From: Ariolimax columbianus
Taxonomy: Eukaryota > Mollusca > Gastropoda > Stylommatophora > Arionidae
Direction of reading: 5' to 3'
Length of the DNA stretch: 64,000 bases
Assembly (NCBI GenBank): GCA_036924085.1
Contig: JAVGWX010000004.1
Location: 37,363,793-37,427,792 of the forward strand
This document shows positions 1 to 24,905 of the stretch, piece after piece. A program made the translations under genes and the position numbers. The notes beneath the pieces were generated by a model that had not been told where the DNA came from, did not search any database, and was given only the letters and a program-made list of their open reading frames with translations. Within the stretch, counting starts at the first letter, position 1. The number at the start of each line of letters is the position of its first letter.

Positions 1-200
1 CTAAGAAACTAATAATAGCCAAATGGGTTGGCAGGTAAATGAAGTGGCGTTCTCCAAAGGACATACTACTTTTATACATATATGTCTGTTAAATGTCAAC
101 TCAATCATATAACCAGGAGCTTCATGAAACAACAATGCATTTACAAACTTCTTTGTTAAATACCATTTTCTAATCAATATTTTAATACATCATAGTTAGT

Positions 201-514
201 TTTCTTTCCACTTGTGCTGTTGAGTGTCAAGGGGAGCTTACGTCGTCTATCCTGCCCCAAGTGTGTTGCATCGGTCAATGTGAGCCCTTATCATTGCACA
301 ATCAATCTAATGTCATCTATCCACCTGCCTTGCGGCTGCCCCCTTGCCCTGCAGCCAGATCTACCAACGCCGTAAGCCATCAGTGGAAGTTGATGAGGTT
401 ACATTCGCATGAGATGACCAAACCAACTTATTTTCTCCCTGGAAATGAATTCAACACATGACGTAGTGCTAACCATAATTCGAATGTCGTCATTCCGCAT
501 TCTGTCTCTCCTGG
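201..514 (-). pseudogene. RTE-like LINE C-terminal relic (copy 1)
   Basis: Read on the minus strand, this matches the copy at 40991-41304 almost end to end. Both decode to the C-terminal pattern of RTE-like endonuclease-reverse transcriptases: a WFGHLMR-like segment, RGRPRGRWIDDI and then AQDRR, broken by frameshifts and stops. The open frame on the plus strand is a shadow. The two copies share the same ends, so this may be a repeat unit in its own right. Confidence 0.6.
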
Positions 515-782
515 TAACACCGATGACCTTCCTCAAAATTTCATCTCAGAAGTCGTAATTCTGCTCTCACGCACCCTGGACAGAGGCCATGTTTGGCACT
601 GGTAGCACAGAGTCGGCATAAATATATACATCAAACAACTATCTATTTGAGAATAATACATGCACTGGCTTCCTAACAAATACATGCACTAGATGCTTTC
701 ATCATTGCCACTTTAGTTTTCATAACTCACTTTCATGGACAAAGAAAATAATGCGAAATATGAAACTTGGGTGCAAATATGG

Positions 783-1131
783 CTTGGCTTCGTTCGCTCT
801 CAATCTCCCGCTACCAAACCCTGAAAAAGGCTTAAGTAGCAGAATGTAGTCCAGAGAACGGAATGCATTGTGTAATAGTTTACAGCTTGACTGTGATATT
901 TGCATATTTCTGTCCAACACATCTGACTTCAGCAAGCATTTTTTAAAGTACCAGGTTAGCCTTCCCTCTTCGATCCCTTCTCCTTAGTCAGCCTGCTCTG
1001 TTGCAGTCTGATATCCAGGATCACCGCATGGAGGTGTAGAAGGGTTTTGGTAGCTCTGGTTCGCTGGCCCTGATGCTAGCAGTTAGCTATGGGTCGCTGA
1101 CCGCTGCAGCTCATGGCTGCTCTGGGTGCAA
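783..1131 (+). repeat. Interspersed family C, copy 1
   Basis: This is the fullest plus-strand copy. It starts in TTCGTTCGCTCTCAATCTCC, passes through a GTTTACAGCTTGACTG segment and the shared core (TTAGTCAGCCTG ... CCAGG), and ends in GGTTCGCTGGCCCTGATG and CATGGCTGCTC. Nine copies are seen in this window on both strands. No coding capacity or clear Pol III boxes were found. Confidence 0.7.
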
Positions 1132-1477
1132 ATATGAAGAATGGATGCATGAAATGAGACTTCCTTTTTATGCCTTGAAAATGTGAACAAACAGCAAATA
1201 GTCTAGTATGTCAAGGAAATGGAGATTAATTATGTGTGGAATAAATTATTGATTCTTAATCTGTCAATAAACATGCAATATACAATTCATACTCAATATT
1301 ATTACAATAAAGGGGCACATAAATGTATGCACTAGATACACTTCATAACGTACTGGGTGACTTACATTGATGACTAAGTTAGAGACACAGTTAACTGAGC
1401 AACCAGATGGAACCAATTTCAGACATGTTGGAATATTTGTTTAAATTAATATTTTGTTGTCAATGTGACAATGATAC

Positions 1478-2250
1478 ATAATGAGCTGGTATCAATGACA
1501 TAATGAGCTGGCTGACTCCATCAATAACATAATGTGCTGACTAACTCCATCAATAACATAATGTGCTGACTAACTCCATCAATGACATAATGTGCTGACT
1601 GACTCCATCAATGACATAATGTGCTGACTGACTCCATCAATGACATAATGTGGTGACTAACTCCATCAATGACATAATGAGCTGGCTGACTCCATCAATG
1701 ACATAATGTACTGACTAACTCCATCAATGACATAATGTGCTGACTGACTCCATTAATGACATAATGTGCTGACTAACTCCATCAATAACATAATGTGCTG
1801 ACTAACTCCATCAATGACATAATGTACTGACTAACTCCATCAATGACATAATGTGCTGACTGACTCCATCAATGACATAATGTGCTGACTAACTCCATCA
1901 ATAACATAATGTGCTGACTAACTCCATCAATGACATAATGTGCTGACTGACTCCATCAATGACATAATGTGCTGACTAACTCCATCAATAACATAATGTG
2001 CTGACTAACTCCATCAATGACATAATGTGCTGACTGACTCCATCAATGACATAATGTGCTGACTGACTCCATCAATGACATAATGTGCTGACTAACTCCA
2101 TCAATGACATAATGTGCTGACTAACTCCATCAATGACATAATGAACTGGCTAACTTCATCAATGACATAATGTACTGGCTGACTCCATCAATGACATAAT
2201 GTGCTGATTGACTCCATCAATGATATAATGTGCTGACTGACATCATACAT
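1478..2250. repeat. 29-bp minisatellite, ~26 copies
   Basis: Unit ATCAATGACATAATGTGCTG plus ACTAACTCC, 29 bp, with frequent A/G and T/C variants (ACTAAC/ACTGAC, GACAT/AACAT). The edges are more degenerate than the centre. Confidence 0.95.
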
Positions 2251-3795
2251 TTATCTATAGATCACAATCTTAGCTCCATTTGTTCAATATTAGTTTATTT
2301 TATTCTGAATAAAACTTTGATGCATGGAACCCTTTATTTTGGCCCAGATATCAAGACACAAATCGGCAAAGTTAGTTGGACTGAAAAAGGTTAACTTAGC
2401 TCACTATTCTTAATCTTCTTGCTCGTCCAATCCCTGATACAGACTAACATAAGCTGAAACGTCAATTATCTTCTGCTACTGTTCTCATGGTGGCTAGGAG
2501 GTTATCTTAGATAAAATGGTGTGCTTGAAAGCTTGCTAATAGCCAAAAATGGATGGTGAACCATTAAGCTAGAAAAAGGAAAAACTGCTAAGCAGTACAT
2601 ACAAATCTGAACATTAGTTTGAAAGAGCAGAAAGAAATGTGAATAGCTTTTACCTACATTTAATTCACTCCCAAAAAAATGAACATATTATTACACAACT
2701 CTTGTGCTGTTCAATGCTAGGACAGTCTATCTTAGAAAATGAGTCTGTCTGTAAACTGAATGTGTGTCCTTCATTAAACTGATGATCTGAGCCTCGCATA
2801 TTTAAAAAAATGATATATAGTAATTTTTTCCGATTTTTCAATTTTGTAAATTGTCACCTATTCCTGTAATCTTATAGTAACAGTAAAGTATGTAATGAAA
2901 AAAAATTGTGTCTTGGAAATTGTCTGACTTGAAAGTTTTCTTTCCTGCAAACTGATTGTTTATCCGTTACAAAACTGATTTAGAATCAGTCTGTACTGTA
3001 CACTCAAATATTGAAGGAAAAACAAAGTGATTATTTCATAAACCTGTTCACATACCCATACTTAACTACCTCCAGTAACACAACATCATTTTACATCACA
3101 TTTCCAACTAAGCAATGCCAAACCCAACTATCAAAAACCATATGGTTTTCTTCACTAAAATCTTGCCACTTCACCTTCCAGTTCAGATTATACAAGTGCC
3201 ACACTCAACTACTATTTCATTTAAAGATAGAAAATGTACAACTGGCATCTAACAGAGCTTGTAAGCTAATGCCCAAACACACCCATGCTACCATCAAACA
3301 TGCCACAGATGCATACATCCACAATGCGATCAAAGGGATACACACACACACACACACCCCAATAATAATTATGCAATGAAAAGTTGAACTGCAACTCCTC
3401 TAAGCCAAGTTGAAGTAAATAAAGGAAATTCACTCTTCCACGAAATATTAATTCATGAAACTACATTCACCTGAGACAATGGATGAACACATATGGAATA
3501 TCTCGTCCTGAAGGGCAGGTAACCCAAGCCTAAAGGGCATTTTATCCCAAAGGGGATTACAAGCTATGAATAATAAGCTGTCTGTTCTTTCTGCAAACTT
3601 TTTTGTAAGCTGAAATGTGTACATATAGATTGAGTCCCCTTGCTGTAACAAGGTTGTGAGTCTGGTGTATTTGACAAAATACGTTTTTGCCTATATGTAA
3701 TAGCACAGCCCTGCTAACTACAGCAGTCTCTTTACTAGAGTGAAAGATCAGGTATGACACTGGGTTTGTCCATGGCTCAAATATGCAAGCCATCA
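2251..3795 (-). other. Probable MOB2 3' UTR and downstream flank
   Basis: No coding signal. This AT-rich stretch lies directly downstream of the MOB2 stop. AATAAA-type polyadenylation candidates on the minus strand occur around 2293-2303 and 2331-2339, which would give a 3' UTR of about 1.5 kb; I cannot choose a cleavage site. A short CA run lies at 3339-3357. Open frames here lack any family signature. Confidence 0.35.
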
Positions 3796-16527
<12,732 letters not shown>

Positions 16528-16679
16528 CTGTGAAAATACAAGAGTTGATCGGTGTAAAAAGAAGTGGTCAGAAATAAATTATCCGGCTGGATATGGGGCG
16601 GAAGTGAGAGAGGATGGGAGAGAGAGGGGGAGATATAGCAAGGGAATATGAAAATGCACGAAGGGCAAACGTTAAGACT

Positions 16680-16795
16680 AAGGCGTGCATGGATGTATGC
16701 GCGCGCGCACACACACATTCACACAATATATCTCTCTCACGCGCGCACACAAACACACATACGCGCGCACGCACGTCCGCACACATACGCACACA
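16680..16795. repeat. CA/CG-rich simple repeat
   Basis: Alternating purine-pyrimidine CACACA and GCGCGCGC stretches, potentially Z-DNA forming, about 160 bp upstream of MOB2 exon A. Confidence 0.8.
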
Positions 16796-17050
16796 AAGTC
16801 TCAGAAATAAAATAATTCATCCATTTATCTTGGTAAAGAAAAAGAATACGCGTCCAACACGTGTATGTGCTGTGCTCGTGTCAAGCGTCAGAACGAACAC
16901 CATTTCAGTAAGACGAAATACCGAAGCCTGGACAAAATGAGGAGAAAGTGTCGACAATCATCACAAAAACAAGTGTGTATTTTTAGTAAATTAAACAGGC
17001 AATAGCAGAGATGAAAGCTGAAGTAATGAAAGGTAAGTCATTCCTGAGTT
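16796..17050. other. Start of region upstream of MOB2 exon A
   Basis: From 16528 to 64000 no further MOB2 exon was recognised on the minus strand. This part shows no coding or RNA signal. Confidence 0.3.
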
Positions 17051-17054
17051 CCCT

Positions 17055-17345
17055 TTGAGAGTGTTTATTTTTTCGTGTTTTGTGTGTGTTCCTTTCCTCG
17101 TGTTTTGTGTATGTATATTTTCTCATGTTTTTGTGTTTAATTTCTGGTGCTTTGTGTGTGTTCCTTTTCTTGTGTTTTATGTGTGTATATTTTTTCGTGT
17201 TTTGTGTATTTAATTTCTGATGTTTTGTGTATGTTTAATTTTTCGTGTTTTGTGTGTGTATGTGTGTATTTTCTCGTTTGCGTGTTCTTTTCTCGTGTTT
17301 TGTGTGTGTTAACTTTCTCGCGTTTTATGTGTGTATATTTTATTC
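17055..17345. repeat. Degenerate TCGTGTTTTGTGTGTG-type repeat
   Basis: About ten irregular units of roughly 25-30 bp built on TTTCTCGTGTTTTGTGTGTG. The cysteine/valine-rich frames here are repeat artefacts. Confidence 0.8.
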
Positions 17346-17584
17346 CAGTAATTGCAATGTACTTATCTTTCTGGCTTGGTTGCTACTTTGTGTGCCTATA
17401 ATTATGGCACTACTTGCTGTTGATACTTTGTTTGCCTTTAGGTAAGTGACTGTCTGCTGTGGATACTTTATTTGTCCATAGTTATGTGACTGCCTGCTGT
17501 ACCTAATTTGTTTGCCTTGTTATGTCACAGCTTGTTGTTGTGTCTAATGTGTTTGCTTATAGGTATGTCAGTATCTGATGTGGC

Positions 17585-17910
17585 TACTTTGTGTGTCTAT
17601 AGTTATCTCGTTAACTGCTGTAGTTACTAAGTGTACATTTTGTTCTCTCACTGCCTGGTGTGACTACTTTGTGTGTCTACAGTTATCTCGTTAACTGCTG
17701 TAGCTACTAAGTGTACCTTTTGTTCTCTCACTGCCTGATATGACTATTTAGTGTGTCTACAGTTATCTCGTCAACTGCTGTAGCTACTACGTGTACCTTT
17801 TGTTCTCTCGCTGCCTGATGTGACTACTTTGTATGTCTACAGTTATCTCGTTAACTGCTGTAGCTACTACGTGTACCTTTTGTTCTCTCGCTGCCTGATG
17901 TGACTACTTT
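17585..17910. repeat. 80-bp minisatellite, ~4 copies
   Basis: AGTTATCTCG recurs at 17601, 17681, 17761 and 17841, a period of exactly 80 bp. Less regular relatives begin near 17400. Confidence 0.9.
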
Positions 17911-17962
17911 GTGACAATTTGCAAAGTCAATGTACTAACAACTCAGCCTTCAGCGCACCCCG

Positions 17963-18097
17963 CCCCCCCCCCCCCCAATATTGTATATGACTATCTATGA
18001 TTACGGGGTTTACTCCCACTTCTGGAGTTCGCCGGGGAGACGAATATGTCTGAGTAATAAAGGCGCAAATAGGGGGGAAACCCCCCCCCCCCCCCCC
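17963..18097. repeat. Pair of poly-C tracts (14 C and 17 C)
   Basis: C runs at 17963-17976 and 18081-18097, separated by about 100 bp of unique sequence. Confidence 0.9.
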
Positions 18098-18204
18098 AAC
18101 AAAAAAAAACAAACAAATGCATGTCTTATCGGGGTTTCTAATCTACGTCCTCTTGGTCTGGAGACGATATCCAAACCGCTCAGCCACCAGTTCATCTATT
18201 GTTG

Positions 18205-18355
18205 ATTATGAGTTTAATCTTCACTTGGTGTTGGAAATCAGTTTTAACCTTCTCTTGGTGTTGGTTATGAATTTTAACCTTCACTTAGTGTTGGTTATGA
18301 GTTGTAACCTTCTCTTGTTATTGGTTATGAGTTTTAACCTTCACTTGGTGAAGGT
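18205..18355. repeat. 30-bp minisatellite, ~5 copies
   Basis: Unit GGTTATGAGTTTTAACCTTC plus ACTTGGTGTT. Confidence 0.9.
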
Positions 18356-18599
18356 AAATCCTTTCAACCCCCGTCGTTTTTGTTATTTCAGAGTGCGATG
18401 TACATCAACGGTTTGATCTCTTGAGCGTTACTACTTCATCGGAATCCGTTAATCTGTGTTGGATTACACTGACTCGTATACTTTTATTCCTGCATTCATG
18501 GGGACAACTAAAGTACCGGAAATAAGCACAACACGTCATATGGGCGAGAACAAGTGCAAGCCAGCAATCTGAGAAAGCAAGAATACGTGTGTCAGAGTG

Positions 18600-18995
18600 T
18601 CTACAAAAGGTCGCTAAGTGCATGCAGAAGTCGCCGTGTCAACGCGTGTCTAGAAAAGGTCGTTAAGTGTATGCAGAAGTCGCCGTGTCAGCGCGTATCT
18701 AGAAAAGATCGCTAAGTGTATGTAGTATGTAGAAGTCGCCGTGTCAGCGCGTGTCTAGAAAAGGTAGCTAAGTGTATGCAAAAGTCGTCGTGTCAGCGCG
18801 GGTCTAGAGAAGGTCGCTAAGTGCATGCAGAAGTCGCCGTGTCAACGCGTGTCTAGAAAAGGTCGCTAAGTGAATGCAGAAGTCGCCGTGTCAGCGCGTG
18901 TCTAGAAAAGGTCGCTAAGTGTATGCAGAAGTCGCCGTGTCAGCGCGTGTCTAGAAAAGGTCGCTAAGTGTATGCAGAAGTCGCCGTGTCAGCAG
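18600..18995. repeat. 49-bp minisatellite, ~8 copies
   Basis: Unit of about 49 bp: AAAAGGTCGCTAAGTGTATG, CAGAAGTCGCCGTGTCAGCG, CGTGTCTAG. One unit carries an extra TGTAGTA near 18722. CpG-rich for this window. Confidence 0.95.
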
Positions 18996-20160
18996 ACCAC
19001 CTTATGTTTTGATAGTCTCGTGGTGTTATGTACCCAGGCTGTGGCCCTGCTTTCGTAATCAAATCCATATTCTAGTGGAGGATCAGTAGTCACATGGGGG
19101 AATGCTTGATATGCGAACAACGAGATGAGCTTGTACAAGAAACAGCTTGCGCGGACCAAACATCATGCACAGAAACACAAAGGTGAATATGCCATACACA
19201 TTTTGTAGGATTAACACACAACAAAGGTCGTGTTGTACCTGGTTTTGTCGAGACTGCAGCCATGACGTGTATCAAAGGTAACGGGAGATAACTACAAAGC
19301 ATGAAAAAAGCGAGGCAGGCAAAAGAGACACACACAAGAACTTAGCGAGAATAAAACGCCTGGATCACGTTACAACGAAACAAGAACACATATTTGTTGT
19401 AGTTACGCACTAAGACGTTCTGTATGACCAGGAGAACAGTTTTCTTGTTCCGTTTATTGTCGCATCCCAACAGCTGGTCGAGGCATTCATTCCCAGTTAA
19501 TCAGACTAGCCTGTTTGTACTCAGATGAAAAGTTACTGTTCCTATTGTGTGTACACTGAACAGCATTGAATGTTACTCAACCATCAGGGCTACAATGGTG
19601 TCCCTTAACGCTTACGGAACCATCATTACGACATTTTGTCTGGTTGCTGTGGTCCCCAGGGCGGTGACGACCGGGAGATATATATGGCTGAGGAATATAG
19701 AACGTTTCCCCCGACAGTTTGAATGCAGTTTATAGCCTAGGGCTAGGCGTTTATTCTCATATCAGGAGAGGACCTTACGGGGGTTCAAGCTCGTGGTTAT
19801 GCAACTTGGAGGCCAGTACACTACCTGTTCGGTGATAATTTCCCCATGAATTCATATGCTGGCGGTCTTTCCCACATCTCTCTTGTCGCCATACAGCAAA
19901 GAACCCATTATTTCCTTACCATCCGTTGGTAACTACATCCCTCATCGAGACCAACTTAGCGAGGGACAAACTGCGTTGGCATTTATTTCTTAAAATATAG
20001 TTCAAATAGATAACATGAACCATGGTGTTTATCTCTCCCTAAAAAAAAAAACAATAGAACGAGCGTATTTTGTACGGATACCATCAAATTAGATGTAACT
20101 GCAAGCGACGTCATGCATTCAAAGCCAGCTATGACAAATGCACCACGAAACGCTTTTCTA
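18996..20160. other. No recognised feature
   Basis: I see no exon, RNA gene or named repeat. Open frames are short and without family signatures. Confidence 0.3.
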
Positions 20161-20163
20161 AAC

Positions 20164-20450
20164 ATAATGCTTCTTCGACGTTCGTCCTCAAAATGACGGT
20201 GTACCGCAGTTTACAGCGAAGTTGTTATATCTGTACCCGATACATCCGATTTCAGCTGGCCATTTGTGGGGGGGGGGGGGGGGGGCGCACCAAATTTGTC
20301 TTCCCATTGCGATCCATATTCTCTTAAACAGACCACACTACCGCAGTCGGTATCCAGGGCTGACGGAATAGAATATTGGTCAGCTTTGGTTCGCGGACTC
20401 TTATGTAAGTAGCCAGATATTGAGTCACTGGCTGCATCTTCAACCAAAAA
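20164..20450 (+). repeat. Interspersed family C, copy 3, with poly-G expansion
   Basis: CGACGTTCGTCCTCAAAATGACG through CAGTTTACAGCG, ACATCCGATTTCAGCTGGCC, then 18 G (20268-20285), then CTTCCCATTGCGATCC, CAGACC...CCAGGGCTGACGG and GGTTCGCGGACTC. The G run falls between the CAGC and CTTCCC blocks. Confidence 0.65.
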
Positions 20451-20574
20451 AAAACAACAATACAAGCACAGGTCGACCACAAAATCGAATGTGCTTGATG
20501 CCTAAATCACGTCTGTCCTGCTCATTTGGTTTATTTGCAGTACTGCTTTTTTCCTTGCGTGTGTGAACCGCTTT

Positions 20575-21425
20575 CGAAACATTGTCATGGTGGAAACAAT
20601 TGATCAACGAGCTGGCTAAAGATTTTGTAAAAATATTGTCGAGATGTGTAAAAACACATGCTTAAAGTTAGTCTACGGGTAGGATTATGAGTCGTGCACT
20701 AGTGTATGAGTAATATAAACGAGTTAACGAAAATCGTGAAAGTGTTGAGAGCGATGAACGGTCTGGTAGGTCCGCAACCAGCAAAGTGAAAACAGTGTCG
20801 AAAATATGCACGCAACTGTGCTGGGAAATCTATTAAATCAAAATTCGCGAGTTGCCTGAAGACGCACACATATTAGCCTCGGTTCAGTTCAGTCGATTCT
20901 TACGAACGATTTTAGACATGAGTCGCGTTTCATACAAATCTGTACCAAAATTGCTCTCAACTTAAGGCCGCGTTTCAGCTGCTTGCCTGCGTGAGCGTGT
21001 AGAGAATGATGTCCACATTTCACAAACAATCATAACGAAATTAACGCCAAATCTTCATAGTGGACGATCCTAAACTCTCCCAGAACAAATAAATAGTACG
21101 AACGAGTCGAAGAAATGTCAATACCATTGTACTTTCTTTTATCGTAAATAAAGTGTACATCATGAATATGCTTTAACGTGCCAGAAATAAACAAAAAGTA
21201 CTACTGTCAAGTTTGGCGGTATGCATTGTCGCAACACAGCAAACACTGGATTAGAGTGACATGTGACAACTCTATCATGACAACGCATCTGTCCACGTAT
21301 TATTAACTTGCGCAGCAGTTTTTGTTTAAGTGTCAACTATCTCTTCCCCAAAAATAAAATCCTACTTGAAAGAAAAAACGATTTCAGGATGTTGAGACGA
21401 GCAGTGGAGCAAACGATGGGTTTAA
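20575..21425 (+). pseudogene. Decayed mariner-like transposase
   Basis: Over several frames the translation follows the mariner/FLJ37770-type transposase: an N-terminal helix-turn-helix with FNENRESVESDERSGRSAT, then SRVSYKSVPKLLS, RERVENDVHIS, an IVHHEYA-like stretch and NKILLERKNDFRMLRRAVEQT at the C-terminus. Stops and frameshifts are frequent and the DDD core is only partly readable. No terminal inverted repeats were identified. Confidence 0.65.
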
Positions 21426-21439
21426 GTGTGTAGCCTCGC

Positions 21440-21800
21440 TGGGTTTGTTCTTTGTTCTTTGCAAATGCCCACAATGAGTAGGTTTACTATTTTGTGCGCC
21501 CTGAAAAGGGTGTTAAGGGGCGGGTTGCGGTATATTTCTTCACATCACGACCGTGCTGACAAAGGTGTCATCCAGGCAGTTGTGCTATGCTTGGCTTCGC
21601 CTGCGTGTCCTCACTACTACGGGGATCACGTTGATCGTTAGCCAGGCTGCCATGAAAACAGCTCGGTTTCAGGGACGGCTATGAGGAAGCCGAGGTGAGA
21701 ATCTTGGCCAGTATGTTTTGTCTGACCCTGACTAACATGTTTGATCAGTATGTTTTTGCCTGACCAGATGTTAGTCTTCCTACCCCCTCGATGGGCTTAA
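21440..21800 (+). repeat. Interspersed family D, copy 2
   Basis: TTCTTTGCAAATGCCCACAATGAGTAGG, TGCGCCCTGAAAAGGGTGTT, GGGATCACGTTGATCGTTAGCC, CAGGCTGCCATGAAAAC, then a TCAGTATGTTTT tail repeated about twice. Confidence 0.75.
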
Positions 21801-22335
21801 GTATGACTTGGGAGTGTAATTCTTTGAAGGCGTTTGACTTAAAATCTTAAACACTTTTACTTTATTTTTTTTTAAAATAAATCAAATCCAGATACTAGTT
21901 ATTTAATTCCTACCTTGTATTTGAATCTCAAACCACTATATTGCGTATTTTCTGAATCTGTTTAAACCATCTCAATTTTATTTTACTAAATAATGTACAA
22001 TAGTTACTATAACTTTTTTTTAATGTCTCGTGTTTCTGTCGGTAATATTTGTGTTAATCAAATTATGAACAACTCAAGTTTAAAGCAATTCCAATATTTT
22101 GAGAAGCTTCGCGTTTTAAAAAAAAAATGTTATTTTGGTCATTTTTATTATTTTAAAATAATTTCTTTCTTTCTTGGAAACGTTTAAGCTGCGTGTTGCC
22201 GGGTAACTTAACTTTGAAGTTTTTTTCATCACACAAAAAAATAGCGTGTTTCCTACAATTAATTAAATGTTGGTTATTGTGGAAAAAACATGAGAAAATA
22301 GAAGGCATGCAGTAATACATCCCTGGTTGGTTAAA
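21801..22335. other. AT-rich stretch, nothing recognised
   Basis: AT-rich with A and T runs; no coding or RNA signal. Confidence 0.3.
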
Positions 22336-22339
22336 TGTA

Positions 22340-22457
22340 GTAGACCAGAGACAGAGAGAGACAGAGAGAGAGATAGAGAGAGACAGAGAGAGACAGAGAG
22401 TGGCAGAGAGAGAGACAGAGAGTGACAGAGAGAGACAGAGAGAGACAGAGAGAGACA

Positions 22458-22488
<31 letters not shown>

Positions 22489-22720
22489 TATGTCTGTGTG
22501 GTAACGAGTGTTATAGAAAGAGGACGTCAGAGAGAGAGAGAGACAGAGAGAGAGAGGAAGATAGCGAGAAAGAGAGAGATAGTGTGTGTTGTGTTTAAGT
22601 GAGTCGTGTATGTAAGAGCGACGTGTGAAAGAGAAATAGTTGTGATAGAAAGAGAGAATGCCTGTGTATGTGAGATAGAAAAAGTATGAGAGAGAGAGAG
22701 AGAAAAAGGGGGGGGGGGGG
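22340..22720. repeat. GA/CAGA-rich simple repeat ending in poly-G
   Basis: Purine-rich (GACAGAGA)n and (GA)n array with non-repetitive breaks, ending with 13 G at 22708-22720. The long Ser/Leu/Phe-rich frames on the minus strand are artefacts. Confidence 0.9.
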
Positions 22721-23392
22721 AGTTCTGTGTAATAGAATTATATATGTGAGAAAGAGCGAGTGCGCGAGAGAGAATGTGGGAGATACTAAAAAAAAACGAT
22801 TCAAATACGTGGAGCACGTATACTCGCATAAAGGCAGATGCTGGGATAAACATGGCGAACAGTTGTTCACATTAAGGTCCTAAAAAAACAAAACCACATT
22901 AACCTAAAACGAAATACACTAAAAGACGTTACCTGGGTACTGCCAGCTGCTGTAATTTGGAACTAGCTGGGTTATGCCGATAACGTTACTTGAGTGATAA
23001 GGTTTAGGATTGCGGAAGTACTCGTATTCACATTTTCTCAGGTCTCATGTAATAATATTCCTGCTCTATGGTGCATCACCAGATGTATACCATTACCTTT
23101 GTCATTTAAAATAGAATTCCGTTAACGCCGCCATTATTTCAAGCCTCTAAAACAGTGTTTCCCAACCTTTTTACACTCACGAACAGCTGAAAATATAAAT
23201 AATTGTTGTTGTGTCCCTTCTCTCTCTTCTTCCCTCACTCTGTTTCATTTGACTCTGTCCTACAGTCACACTCCTGCACAATGTTCAAGGACCCGTGAAA
23301 ATAGGAACAATTTTTCGCGGACCTCTCAGACGAAAAAAAAACAACGGTTAATTATATAGTATTTGTGTATTAGTTGTTAAATTTAATATTAA
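22721..23392. other. No recognised feature
   Basis: Mixed sequence. The AACAGTGTTTCCCAACCTTTTT segment near 23151-23172 and GGTTGGGAAACACTG near 23926 may be the ends of an unrecognised insertion with terminal inverted repeats. Confidence 0.3.
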
Positions 23393-23550
23393 GGGGACGG
23401 CGTGGGCTAGTGGTTAAGTGACACGGCCGAAGGTGCTGGGTTCGCTCCCTATCACACTGCCAGCCCTTATCTCAGGGAAACAAGACCTCAGAAAATGCAC
23501 TGTACCGACAGGCGCAAAATAAAAAAAGTGAGAAATAGAGAAATATATTA
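23393..23550 (+). mobile_element. SINE A, internally deleted copy 2
   Basis: Head GGGGACGGCGTGGGCTAGTG is intact. The B box is mutated (GGTTCGCTCCC) and most of the central body is missing, leaving CAGGCGCAAAATAAA at the 3' end. Confidence 0.8.
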
Positions 23551-23624
23551 ATATATATCATCATCATGTAGCATGTCCTTTATAGAACGTCGCCTGGCAC
23601 CATGCCTTCCATCACATATATACA

Positions 23625-23770
23625 CACACACACATATATATATATATATATGTAAACCGTAAACAGATATCGCGCAGGGCAGTGAATGGGGATGACCATC
23701 CATCGGTGTGTATCGTGCCTTTCCCACAACCACAATAGGGGAAGCAAAATTATATATATATATATGTCAT
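23625..23770. repeat. CA/TA microsatellites
   Basis: (CA)n into (TA)n at about 23625-23652 and a second (TA)n at about 23750-23765. Confidence 0.85.
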
Positions 23771-24390
23771 TAGACAAACTAAAATATATAATATTATAAA
23801 ATGAAAATTATTTAGCTATTTAATATAATCAATATTCGGCAGTCAATGGATAAAAGGTTCATCGGTAATTTAATTTGTTTTCTCTGGCAGGAACGTTTGC
23901 GGATCGGCAGCGTCCGCGGGCCATCGGTTGGGAAACACTGCTCTTAATGATAGAGTGATTGTGACAAAGGGTCACAGTTCGATCGTGACACTCAACATAC
24001 TCCAGTCTTACGTAACTATAAGTGTGTACTTGGCTTGCAATTAGAAAAGGCACGGCGATGGGACAAAGAACAGGTCACCTAAGAGGAAGTTGAGACCGCG
24101 AAACGAAGCAATTAATACTTCATGCTCGATGACAATGGGTTAAAACAAACGCCTTTCTGACCTTTTTAAATAAAAATTAATCAGTGCAGTTTTATATTTA
24201 ATTTTCCTATTATCGTTTGTTCAGTTTGTGCTTCTAATAAACTACTGCACGTTCATGTCCACAGTGTGGTGGTGCGCGTCATAGCGAGTGTGCAAGTGTG
24301 TGGTTACGTGCGTTTTAGCTTGTCTAATGACGGTCGCACTCATACACCTCACCAGTAATCAACTGGTCTCTCTCTCTCTCTCTCCATCCC

Positions 24391-24655
24391 CTTCGGTGTT
24401 CGTCCTGAACGGGACGTTGTGTCCGAATTTCCAGCGAATCTGCGATGTCTTCGCCTTAAGGGCCGACACCAGTTTTCTGCTGGTCTGTCTTCCCACTGCG
24501 ATCCGTATTTTCTTAGCCAGATTAGATTAGTTAATCCTGCTTCCATGACCGCCACCTGTGGTAGGTCTTGGTCAGCTCTAATTCGCTGACCCTCATGCAA
24601 GCAGCCAGCCACGAGTCTCTGGCTGCTCCCATCTCATCAACTGTTCTACATCTCC
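24391..24655 (+). repeat. Interspersed family C, copy 4
   Basis: GTGTTCGTCCTGAACGGGAC, CTTCCCACTGCGATCCG, TCTTAGCCAGATTAGATTAG, CCATGACCGCCAC, then the 3' CGCTGACCCTCATGCAAGCAG block. Confidence 0.7.
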
Positions 24656-24709
24656 AGTCTCTCTCTCTCTGTCTGTCTCTCGTGTTCGATGTCCTTTACC
24701 CCTCGAATA

Positions 24710-24905
24710 TTAACTGTCAAATTCATTTCTAAGTCGTATGATACACAGACTTTCACACATTTACTGTCAAACTCATTTAATTTCTAAGTCGTATGATACA
24801 CAGACCTTCACACATTTACTGTCAAACTCATTTAATTTCTAAGCCGTATGATACGCAGACTTTCATACATTTACTGTCAAACGCATTTAATTTCTGAGAC
24901 ATATG
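24710..24905. repeat. 56-bp minisatellite, ~3.5 copies
   Basis: Unit TACTGTCAAACTCATTTAAT, TTCTAAGTCGTATGATACAC, AGACTTTCACACATTT. Confidence 0.9.

Noticed and set aside
261..461. 66-codon plus-strand frame
   Set aside because: Shadow of an RTE-like LINE relic on the minus strand; the same shadow appears at 41051-41359.
1478..2250. CRISPR-like array of short repeats
   Set aside because: Units are contiguous with no unique spacers; an ordinary eukaryotic minisatellite. The same applies to the 40-bp and 58-bp arrays.
3011..3379. 122-codon frame on the plus strand
   Set aside because: Antisense to the probable MOB2 3' UTR, ends in a CA microsatellite, no family motif.
22527..22870. Ser/Leu/His-rich frames on the minus strand
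   Set aside because: Encoded by the (GACAGA)n and poly-G simple repeats.
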